Assembly: GCA_963848375.1 (NCBI GenBank)
Contig: CAWKDK010000014.1
Location: forward strand, 310,001-374,000
Length of the DNA: 64,000 nt
Direction: 5' to 3'
From: JAJPJE01 sp963848375
Lineage (GTDB): Bacteria > Acidobacteriota > Terriglobia > Terriglobales > Acidobacteriaceae
The position numbers and the translations under genes were made by a program. Shown here one piece after another: positions 56,960 to 64,000 of this stretch (positions are counted from its first letter, which is position 1; the number at the start of each line of letters is the position of its first letter). Under the pieces are notes generated by a model. The model did not search any database, was not told the DNA's origin, and was given only the letters and a program-made list of their open reading frames with translations.

Positions 56960-57189
56960 GGCGGCTACCGGAACGGTTGCCGGAGAGAGATAACGGTCAG
57001 CGCTGCAACGACTTAGAAATCAGCAAGTTGCGGAGCAGAAAATGCGGGCCAGGGAGCCTTGATCGACCGTTACATGGCCGTTACATGTAAGTGAACCAAC
57101 CATGTAGACGGTTAAATACAGGCTGTCACTGAACAGCCGGTGTCTATTAGCGTATACACCTGGGGTAGGATCAGGGTTGCGGGGGCATC
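56960..57189. other. Intergenic remainder between the TPR leader and the malectin gene
   Basis: Contains a CGTTACATG direct repeat (57069-57077 and 57081-57089), with ACCATGTAG shortly after, in the divergent promoter region. Nothing else is recognised. Confidence 0.45.
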
Positions 57190-58732
57190 ATGGCGTCGAA
57201 GGCTGCGGAAAATATTTCCCTGGAGCTGCAGAGGGCGGAACTGGGAGCGGTTCTCCGTTCCGAGCTCTTTTCGCGCGCACCCACCCTGGCACATCTTCTT
57301 TCTTACCTGTGTGAGAAGACCTTCGCCGGCGAAAGCGGGCAGATTAAGGAATACTCGATTGCCGTCGACGTCTTCGGCCGGCGCGACTCGTTCGATCAGG
57401 ATGTGGACTCGATCGTGCGCGTGCAGGCGAACCGTCTGCGCAAACGGCTGGCAGAGTATTACGCGGCGGAAGGCGCAACCCACCGCGTCCAGATCTGTAT
57501 TCCCGTCGGGCAGTACGTTCCGCAATTCGAAGAGAAGCTCGTGCCTGCGCCAGTGGAAGTTCCGGCCGTTGGCCGAGAACCCGAGTGCGGCTAAAAGACT
57601 CACGCGGCGTCCGTTGTGGCTGGTGCTTGCGATCGTCGCGCTCGTTCTTGTGGGGACAGCGATCACTTATCTTGTGCGACAACAAAGACGGTCAGCCATC
57701 ACGACCGTGCATCGGACCGAGCTTCCACCCGAAGGGCCGGTCGGACTGCCGGTAGGTGACGAAATTCGCATTCTGGCGGGGAGCACAAGAACTTACGTGG
57801 ATCGCTCAGGCAAAACTTGGACGGCCGACACAAGCTTTGCCGGCGGCACCGCGGTGCATAGTTTCACGCGCGTGATCTGGCGTACGCAGGATGCCGACAT
57901 CTATCGCAACAGCCGCCAGGGAGATTTCACCTACGACATTCCCCTGAACCCGGGAACGTATGAGCTACGCCTGCACTTCGCGGAAACGTACTACGGGCCG
58001 GAAGATATCGGTGGCGGAGGCGAAGGCAGCCGCGTTATCTCTGTCACCGCGAACGGCAAGCCGATCCTCAGTAACTTCGACGTGATAGCCGATGCGGGCG
58101 GAAGCCGTACGGCAGACGTAAAGGTCTTCACCGATATCTCTCCGGCGAACGATGGCAAGCTGCATCTGAACTTCTCTTCTGTGCAGGGCGGCCGAGGCAT
58201 GTTGTCAGCGATCGAAATTCTGCCGGGCGCGAGTGGGCACATCCGACCGGTAAGAATTCTTACTCGCGACAGCGCCTACTACTCCAATGACAGCCGCTGG
58301 TGGAGTCCCGACGACTACTTCAAAGGTGGACAGATATTTTCTCGCGAAGATTCAGTTGCGGGCACCGACGATTCGGAACTCTATGAAGGCGAGCGCTGGG
58401 GCAATTTCTCCTACGCGATTCCGGTTCCACCGGGAAAATACAGCGTCACGCTGCACTTCATCGAACGCCGCTTTGGTCCGAACAATCGCGACAAGTATTT
58501 TGGGCCGCCCCATGATCCGAATGCCGGTGCAGGAGCGCGCGTCTTCAGTGTCTATTGCAATGGCAAGGCGATCGTGCGCGACCTCGATATCTTCAAGGAA
58601 GTTGGCGAGAACCGGCCGCTGATCCGTACCGTTACTGGCCTCGAACCCAATGCGCAGGGAAAACTCGTGCTCGAGTTTGTGCCGATCAAAGATTACGCCA
58701 CGGTTACCGCAATCGAGGTTCTGCCGGAATAG
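57190..58732 (+). CDS. Membrane sensor: winged-helix-like N-terminus, one TM helix, two malectin domains; frameshifted
   Basis: ATG 57190 opens a cytoplasmic domain (SELFSRAPTLAHLLSYLCEK, GQIKEYSIAVDVFGR, DSIVRVQANRLRKRLAEYY, VGQYVPQFEE) like the winged-helix N-termini of ToxR/CadC-type acidobacterial proteins. This frame stops at 57594. A +1 shift (one extra base near 57560-57590) continues into a transmembrane helix (WLVLAIVALVLVGTAITYLV) and two malectin-like domains (about residues 195-345 and 350-510 of the rebuilt protein), each with a YELRLHFAE or YSVTLHFIE strand. Malectin domains bind sugars, so a carbohydrate-sensing membrane regulator is inferred. About 513 residues when repaired. 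Confidence 0.78.
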
Positions 58733-58858
58733 CTTAAGTTACCTTTTCTCCCACCCCGCACTCGCTTTTTCAGCGATTTAGACCGCTCGCAACTTTATGC
58801 GTACCTTCCGTGTTTCACCCAATAGCCGCTTCGTAGAGATCGCCTACGGGAGGGACCG

Positions 58859-59182
58859 ATGCGACACAAGGCTGCTGTGGTGATGTTGTTGATGTTTGGA
58901 CTCGGGATCACAACCAGCGCGTTTGCCGGCGACAGGTGGGACTACCGGGACAACTATCGTGACAGGAAAGACCTGAATCGTGATATCAGGCGTGACCAGC
59001 GCGACCTGAATCGTGACTACAACAAGCTCGCGAAAGATGAGCGTCACGGAAACTGGCGCGCTGCACAACGCGATCAATGGGATATTCGAAATGATCGCCG
59101 CGATTTGCATAACGATTACCGCAATATCCACAACGACCGGCGAGACATCCGGAACGACTACCGGTATCACGATTACCGCTAA
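58859..59182 (+). CDS. Small secreted Asp/Arg/Asn/Tyr-rich protein
   Basis: A 107-residue protein with a signal peptide (MRHKAAVVMLLMFGLGITTS) and a mature part made of charged repeats such as DLNRDIRRDQRDLNRDYN, DIRNDRRDLHNDYR and DIRNDYR with about seven-residue spacing. The composition suggests an extended or coiled-coil-like helix, possibly binding polysaccharide, metal or nucleic acid. ATG follows GGGAGGG by four bases. Followed by a strong terminator, so it is a single-gene unit. Function unknown. Confidence 0.8.
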   Translation: MRHKAAVVMLLMFGLGITTSAFAGDRWDYRDNYRDRKDLNRDIRRDQRDLNRDYNKLAKDERHGNWRAAQRDQWDIRNDRRDLHNDYRNIHNDRRDIRNDYRYHDYR

Positions 59183-59207
59183 TAGGCTACGGAGTTCGTG
59201 CGCTGAT

Positions 59208-59240
59208 AAGGGTGTGCTTGAAGAAGCGCACCCTTTTTCT
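59208..59240 (+). terminator. Intrinsic terminator after the small secreted protein
   Basis: AAGGGTGTGCTT (59208-59219), loop GAAG, AAGCGCACCCTT (59224-59235): 12-bp stem with one G-U pair, followed by TTT-rich sequence. Confidence 0.92.
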
Positions 59241-59524
59241 TTGCGGTGGGGCTCTGGAAGGTAACCTTCGTGCCTTGCTCAGAGCGCTTTCGCATGCGAA
59301 CTGATCTCTTGCCGACTATTTCCGAACTCCTACCTGTTTTACCGGTGTTTCACGGTTCCGACGCCGCCTGATTCAGGCTTGTCGCCCTGTCTTCAATACG
59401 CGGAAGTACATGTGCTTTCGAGGCCGGGAACACTTTGGTAATCACGAAATCCGCTAAAGAACGAAGTAGACTACGCCCCATCAGTAACAAAGTCCCGGCA
59501 ACTCCATATTAGTGAGCTGATCGA
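59241..59524. other. Intergenic stretch before the small coiled-coil gene
   Basis: No gene or clear promoter is seen; probably holds the promoter of the following two genes. Confidence 0.4.
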
Positions 59525-59710
59525 ATGAAAAATATTCATGAAGTATTGAGGGAGAAGGAACAGCAGATCGAACAACTGCAGCGCGACATTGAAGTGCTGC
59601 GCGCAGCCGCCCGCTTGCTTGACGGAGAGGGTGGCTCTTCTAGTTCGTCCAGCGCAGTGGGCCGCGAACCCGTGGGCGTAAGCACTGCCTCGGGACGCCG
59701 GTTCCCATGA
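59525..59710 (+). CDS. Short coiled-coil protein upstream of the PilZ-TonB gene
   Basis: A 61-residue protein. Residues 1-34 (MKNIHEVLREKEQQIEQLQR then DIEVLRAAARLLD) have heptad spacing of Leu/Ile for a coiled coil; the rest is Gly/Ser-rich. Coding nature is supported by the heptads and by a frame that starts and stops cleanly 43 bases before the next gene. The ribosome-binding site is weak. Function unknown; it may partner the downstream protein. Confidence 0.6.
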   Translation: MKNIHEVLREKEQQIEQLQRDIEVLRAAARLLDGEGGSSSSSSAVGREPVGVSTASGRRFP

Positions 59711-59753
59711 TCACCACACGTAGTCTCGTGGAACTATAGCGAGAGGAAACAAA

Positions 59754-61880
59754 ATGGCAACGAGTGTGACACAGGGTCTTTCAGACGATCAGACGGGCGG
59801 CGCGAGTTATCGCATCGCCCGGCGCGTCACGTTGGCTGATTCCATGGTGGTGCGAGCGAAGCTCGGACCGGCCGGCGAAGGGCGGATCCTCGATATCAGT
59901 GAGACAGGGTTGGCTTCGCAGGCGCATATTCCGATTCAGCCTGGCAGCAAGATCACAATTGATTTCGATATTCCAGACGGCGGCCATATTCGCACCGAAG
60001 CACAGGTGGTGTGGCGGACCGCCGACAAGCGCATGGGACTTCGTTTCCTGCGGATGTCGGAGCCCGCGCGTCTACGCCTGAGAGCCTGGATTGACACACT
60101 TGCCGGCCCCGAAGTTGTACCTGCGGAAGCGCCCGCCGCGGCCCCAGCGAAAGCAGAGGCAGCAGCGCCACGCGACAATAACGAATTCTGGCACCTGATC
60201 AGCGAAATCAAAGCGAGCAAGCTCTACCTGGATTCCGCTCTCGCACTTATCGTGGAGCGAGCGGCAGAACTCACCGGATCTACTGGCGCGGCCTTAGCGA
60301 TCGGTCCGCCGGAAAACATGGTGTGCCGGGCGACACTTGGCGACGCTCCTGAAGTCGGGACCGTCATCAATCCGGATTCCAAGCTGACCAGCGAATGCAT
60401 ACGCACACGAAATACCGTGCATGTGGTGGACACGGATACCGATCCGCGCGTGGATCCATTCGTCTGCCGCGATCTGAATATGCGGTCCGCTGTGCTAGCG
60501 CCTGCGTTTCCAAACAAAGGCGATAAGAATTTCACAGTAGTGCTGGAGATGTTTTCATCGCGCGCGAAGAATTTCTCAGCCGAATCCATTCGCAAGCTGG
60601 AACAGCTTGCAGAAGTAGCGGGCGTGCTCGCGCTGGGAGACTCTGCGGAGGGCAGCGCCCTTCAGGCGGAGGCTTTGGTGGCGGCAACGCGGGCTAGCGC
60701 GGGTGCGGACGAGAACGCGCTCTTTGCGCAAGATGAGCTGGATCACCTGGTCGATCGTTTCATTTCTGATTTGAAGATCGGTGGACCGGCCAAGCCGGAT
60801 GGTGCGAAAGGCGAGACGAAAGCGCCTGCATTCGAAAACAAGCCGGCTGATCTGACGAAATCTGCGTCGTTCGAAACGAACTACGCCGGCAGCAAGACGG
60901 ATTCTTTTTCAACGAAACCGACTTCTGAGAAGCCGCTCGCGACGAAGCCTGTCGAGAGCAAGCCGCTTCCCGCAACTGAGAGTATTGTCACATCGAAGAA
61001 GCCGGAGCCAAGCAAGAAAGCAACCGACAAATCGGCGGAGATGGAAGTCGTGTCCCTGGCCGAGCCAGTCGGAGCGCCGTTTGTGCCGAAGCGAGCCGTC
61101 GAGCGAGCCGATTTGACGTGGGGGCAGACTCCCGAGCCATCTGGTTCCAAAGTCCCGATGATTGCGGTGGCTGCGCTGGCTGTAATCAGCGTGATCGGCG
61201 GAGTCGTCTACTTCGTCCACCGTTCGAGCGCCACCCCGAAGCCAGTAGTGGAAGCTCAAGTTGCTCCTGCTCCGGTTACGCCTGCTGCTGATCCAAACAC
61301 CAGCATGACGGTAACAGCGACGCCGTTGCCCGAAAGCAAGCCGTCCGCCGCTTCGAGTGTCGGAAAAAGTGAGCCCGCGAAAAAGGCCCCAGAAACCAAA
61401 GCTGCAGAGAAAGAAACGAAGCCGAGCGAAGCTCCGAAACAGGCGCCTGAGCCAGAGCCAATCGTTCTAGCTGCGGCGAGGCGCGCGACAACGGAAGCGC
61501 CCGCACCTATGGCGGCTCCGGCCATTACTATGCCGACCGGCGGTGCTGCTCCACCTACCGATATTCCGGTGTCGACCTCCGCGCCGCAATTGGCTGCGCA
61601 ACGATCAACGGGAGTTACGCAAGGCGTGCTCATCCACCGCGTCAGCCCGAGATATCCTTCCGCAGCACGTTCCTATGCACTTTCTGGCGAAGTCGTGCTG
61701 AAGGGTCGGATCACGAAGGAAGGTAATGTCGATCAATTGAAGGCTGTCAGTGGCAACCCGCTTCTTTCGGGAGCAGCGATCGAAGCCGTCCGGCAGTGGA
61801 AATATCAGCCGTACAAGGTAAATGGCAGCCCTATCGACATGGAGACCACGTTCCGCATCCAGTTCGATATACCGAAATAA
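59754..61880 (+). CDS. PilZ-GAF-transmembrane-TonB fusion protein
   Basis: A 708-residue protein with an unusual domain order. PilZ domain (about residues 18-115) with both c-di-GMP motifs: RIARR (20-24) and DISETG (47-52). Ala/Pro linker, then a GAF domain (about 150-300: LYLDSALALIVERAAELTGS, LTSECIRTRNTVHVVDT). A long charged linker leads to one transmembrane helix (about 467-489, MIAVAALAVISVIGGVVYFV). A Pro/Ala-rich stretch and a TonB C-terminal domain follow (about 625-708: RVSPRYPSAARSYALSGEVV, AIEAVRQWKYQPYKVNG). The N-terminus should be cytoplasmic and TonB periplasmic. A strong terminator follows. Confidence 0.88.
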   Translation: MATSVTQGLSDDQTGGASYRIARRVTLADSMVVRAKLGPAGEGRILDISETGLASQAHIPIQPGSKITIDFDIPDGGHIRTEAQVVWRTADKRMGLRFLRMSEPARLRLRAWIDTLAGPEVVPAEAPAAAPAKAEAAAPRDNNEFWHLISEIKASKLYLDSALALIVERAAELTGSTGAALAIGPPENMVCRATLGDAPEVGTVINPDSKLTSECIRTRNTVHVVDTDTDPRVDPFVCRDLNMRSAVLAPAFPNKGDKNFTVVLEMFSSRAKNFSAESIRKLEQLAEVAGVLALGDSAEGSALQAEALVAATRASAGADENALFAQDELDHLVDRFISDLKIGGPAKPDGAKGETKAPAFENKPADLTKSASFETNYAGSKTDSFSTKPTSEKPLATKPVESKPLPATESIVTSKKPEPSKKATDKSAEMEVVSLAEPVGAPFVPKRAVERADLTWGQTPEPSGSKVPMIAVAALAVISVIGGVVYFVHRSSATPKPVVEAQVAPAPVTPAADPNTSMTVTATPLPESKPSAASSVGKSEPAKKAPETKAAEKETKPSEAPKQAPEPEPIVLAAARRATTEAPAPMAAPAITMPTGGAAPPTDIPVSTSAPQLAAQRSTGVTQGVLIHRVSPRYPSAARSYALSGEVVLKGRITKEGNVDQLKAVSGNPLLSGAAIEAVRQWKYQPYKVNGSPIDMETTFRIQFDIPK

Positions 61881-61901
61881 GATTGCTGACTCGTTCACTC
61901 G

Positions 61902-61928
61902 ACCGGGAGTTTCGACTCCCGGTTTTTT
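61902..61928 (+). terminator. Intrinsic terminator after the PilZ-TonB gene
   Basis: ACCGGGAGT (61902-61910), loop TTCG, ACTCCCGGT (61915-61923), then six T. Perfect 9-bp stem with a stable tetraloop. It ends just before the convergent uxaC stop. Confidence 0.95.
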
Positions 61929-61932
61929 ATTT

Positions 61933-63369
61933 TCAGCGGGGAAGCTCCAGCCCGAAGTAGGTTGTGGCATTGTGGAAACAGATGTTCGCGACTGTTGCTC
62001 CTACCACATCCATGTCATGCGGCAGTTCACCGGATTCCATCAGACCGCCTAACCAATTGCAGAGAACGCGGCGGAAATATTCGTGGCGTGGAAACGACAT
62101 GAAGGAGCGCGAATCGGTGACCATGCCAACGAAACGCGACAGCAGTCCGGTATTCGCAAGAGCCTGCAACTGCCACTCGATGCCTTGTTTCTGGTCGAGG
62201 AACCACCAGCCGCTCCCAAACTGAAGTTTGCCGGGAGTCGATCCATCCTGGAAGTTCCCGCACATGGTGGCGATCGCGTAATTGTCCGCAGGATTCAGGT
62301 TGTAGAGGATCGTCCGCGGCAACGCGTTCTCCTGCGCCAGTCGATCCAAGTAATGGCCAAGGTCGTTGATCTGCGGCCAGTCGCCGATCGAATCGAAGCC
62401 GGTATCCGGCCCTAGCGTTTCGAGCGCGCGCGTGTTGGCATTGCGCCGGGCACCGAGATGCAGTTGCTTCGTCCAATTTTTTTCGGCGTCGAGATGACCG
62501 AAGAACAGCATCAGGTACGACGCAAACTGCGCGTGTTCCTCGGGAGACGCGGCGCGTCCCGAGCGCACTTTATCGAAGATGCCCGATGCAACCGCCTCAG
62601 AACAGAAGTTAGCGTAGCAATGTTCCAGTCCATGATCGGAGAGGCGTGCGCCCATCCGTTCGAAGGCGTGATGGCGGCTGCGTAGGGCGCGCAGGAAATC
62701 TTCAAAGCCCCGAATTTCGGTATTGCTGCGCTTCTCGAGCTTGACTGTCCATTCGTTAAAGCTCTCGGGATCGTCAACGCGCAGGGCTTTATCTGGACGA
62801 AACGTTGGATAGACACGGAAGCCGAGGTCTGCCTGGGCGATCCGCTGGTGATCGGCAAGATCATCCGTGGGGTCATCCGTAGTACAGACTACTTTGACGT
62901 TAAACTTCTTCAGAATCGCTTGCGCGGTCAGCGCTTCGGTGGCGAGCATCGCATTCGCGCGTTCCCAGATCGCCGGCGCGGTCTGCTCATTCAATAGCTC
63001 ATCGATTCCGAAGTAACGCTTCAGCTCGAGATGCGTCCAGTGATAAAGCGGATTGGCGATGGTGTAAGGAACCGTTCGCGCCCAGGCGAGAAATTTGTCG
63101 TACGGATCGGCGCTTCCCGTGCAGTAATCTTCCGCGATGCCGTTAGCACGCATTGCACGCCACTTGTAGTGATCGCCTTCCAGCCAGATTTCGTAGAGGT
63201 TGCTGAAGCGGCGATTATCCGCGATGTCGCGCGCTGAAAGATGGCAGTGGTAATCAAGGATCGGCTGCGCGGCGGCGTAAGTGTGATACAGGTCGCGGGC
63301 GCTGCGAGTGCTTAGAAGAAAATCTTCGTGAATGAATGGGCGCGTGGGTTGCGGTTGTGCGGAAGACAT
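61933..63369 (-). CDS. uxaC: Uronate (glucuronate) isomerase
   Basis: Amidohydrolase-superfamily enzyme that interconverts D-glucuronate/D-fructuronate and D-galacturonate/D-tagaturonate, the entry to uronate breakdown. 478 residues, full length. Seen: the HxH motif in ILDYHCHLSARDIADN, KVVCTTDDPTDDL, VYPTFRPDKAL, GTPGKLQFGSGWWFLDQ-type GKLQFGSGWWFLDQKQG and MVTDSRSFMSFPRHEYFRR. Start ATG 63369. It lies 24 bases after the beta-eliminating lyase stop, so the two may share a transcript. Its partner genes (uxaB, uxuA) are not in the window. Confidence 0.95.
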   Translation of the reverse strand: MSSAQPQPTRPFIHEDFLLSTRSARDLYHTYAAAQPILDYHCHLSARDIADNRRFSNLYEIWLEGDHYKWRAMRANGIAEDYCTGSADPYDKFLAWARTVPYTIANPLYHWTHLELKRYFGIDELLNEQTAPAIWERANAMLATEALTAQAILKKFNVKVVCTTDDPTDDLADHQRIAQADLGFRVYPTFRPDKALRVDDPESFNEWTVKLEKRSNTEIRGFEDFLRALRSRHHAFERMGARLSDHGLEHCYANFCSEAVASGIFDKVRSGRAASPEEHAQFASYLMLFFGHLDAEKNWTKQLHLGARRNANTRALETLGPDTGFDSIGDWPQINDLGHYLDRLAQENALPRTILYNLNPADNYAIATMCGNFQDGSTPGKLQFGSGWWFLDQKQGIEWQLQALANTGLLSRFVGMVTDSRSFMSFPRHEYFRRVLCNWLGGLMESGELPHDMDVVGATVANICFHNATTYFGLELPR

Positions 63370-63393
63370 TGTGCAGTATTGTACGATTCGTCC

Positions 63394-64000
63394 CTAGTCG
63401 TTAGCTCCCACCTTTTCAGGTGCGCGCTTTTGAACGTCTGTCAGCGCCATGGGTTCCAGTCGGGCCGTGAAGTGGCGAAGGAATGGCGCTTCATAGGTCA
63501 GGCGCATGCCGCGAATCTGCTCGCGCCGGTTCCAGACTTCGAGGATGACTTCGATCACATAGTCGACATGGCTTTGCGTGTAGACGCGCCGCGGAATGGC
63601 CAAACGGACGAGATCGAGCTTGGCATTGGCGCCAAACATCAGCGCGCCAATTTCGACCGAGCGGATTCCGCCTTCCAGGTACAGCTCATTTGCCAACGCG
63701 ACGCCAGGGAACTGGTCCGCCGGGATGTGCGGCAGAAAGGCGCGCGAATCGAGATAAATAGCATGACCTCCCGGCGGCTGCACGATAGGAACACCGTGGT
63801 CAGCGATGTGATTGCCAAGATATCCGGTGGAGGCAATACGGTAGCGCAGATAGTCTTCGTCGAGCGCCTCTTGCACGCCGACGGCGATTGCCTCCAGGTC
63901 GCGTCCAGCCAGGCCGCCGTAGGTTGGGTAACCTTCGGTCAGGATGAGCAGGTTCTTTTCCTGCTGCGCCAGTAGATCGTCGTTCGTACAGAGGAAGCCG
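63394..64000 (-). CDS. Tryptophanase/tyrosine phenol-lyase family beta-eliminating lyase (3' part, N-terminus outside the window)
   Basis: PLP-dependent beta-eliminating lyase that splits tryptophan or tyrosine to indole or phenol, pyruvate and ammonia. The frame is open to the window edge, so only the C-terminal 201 residues are seen: GFLCTNDDLLAQQEKNLL, EGYPTYGGLAGRDLEAIAVG, QPPGGHAIYLDSRAFLPHIP and VRLAIPRRVYTQSHVDYV. GYPTYGGLAGRD fits both enzymes; the PLP Lys and the specificity residues lie outside the window, so the substrate cannot be decided. The stop is TAG at 63394-63396. Confidence 0.88.
   Translation of the reverse strand, partial: GFLCTNDDLLAQQEKNLLILTEGYPTYGGLAGRDLEAIAVGVQEALDEDYLRYRIASTGYLGNHIADHGVPIVQPPGGHAIYLDSRAFLPHIPADQFPGVALANELYLEGGIRSVEIGALMFGANAKLDLVRLAIPRRVYTQSHVDYVIEVILEVWNRREQIRGMRLTYEAPFLRHFTARLEPMALTDVQKRAPEKVGAND

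Overview
This 64 kb window looks like part of an Acidobacteria genome (Terriglobia/Koribacter-like). The grounds are the combination of alternative complex III with an A2-type caa3 oxidase, DUF4142, a winged-helix/malectin protein, Gly/His-rich secreted proteins, and dispersed intergenic repeats of the kind common in that phylum. The phylum assignment is inference from gene content; no rRNA gene is present.

Layout. (1) 1-11.4 kb, plus strand: respiratory operon actB (5' partial)-actC-actD-actE-actF-small membrane protein-sco1-coxB-coxA-coxC-coxD, closed by a terminator. Quinol is oxidised by alternative complex III and electrons pass via cytochrome c domains to an aa3-type oxidase. (2) 11.4-16.2 kb: M24 peptidase-like protein, Gly-rich secreted protein, VOC protein, membrane protein, BAAT-like hydrolase. 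(3) 16.2-30.3 kb: branched-chain amino acid region. leuA-leuB-leuC-leuD runs on the minus strand, with a divergent LysR gene separated by a perfect palindrome. After an M28 peptidase and a DinB protein comes ilvD-ilvB-ilvN-ilvC, also minus, preceded by a leader peptide rich in Leu/Val codons, an antiterminator and an intrinsic terminator: a classical attenuator. (4) 30.4-35.7 kb: DUF4142 protein, three methyltransferases and a frameshifted membrane glycosyltransferase. (5) 36-41.6 kb: type IV pseudopilin cluster (FimT, PilV, PilW, PilX types), every gene interrupted by frameshifts, with a duplicated and partly deleted pilV/pilW junction. Next to it lie a CBM9-like protein and an AMIN-domain protein. 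(6) 44.3-50.9 kb: FAD reductase, YceI, an aminotransferase with a two-component system, and a LacI regulator. (7) 51-64 kb: polysaccharide-related and signalling genes: Tat-exported protein, GH38 alpha-mannosidase, TPR protein with a structured leader, malectin sensor, a PilZ-GAF-TonB fusion, uronate isomerase and a beta-eliminating lyase (3' part only).

Most genes are intact, but at least four outside the pilin cluster carry a single extra base (actB, the glycosyltransferase, the CBM9-like gene, the malectin gene), and sco1 may be a fifth. Two genes (actE, the FAD reductase) seem to start with ATT behind strong Shine-Dalgarno sequences. Raw reads are needed to tell real mutations from assembly errors.

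Most notable: the ilv attenuator; a family of intergenic hairpins whose stems vary while pairing, loop and a C-A mismatch are kept; and the PilZ-GAF-membrane-TonB fusion.
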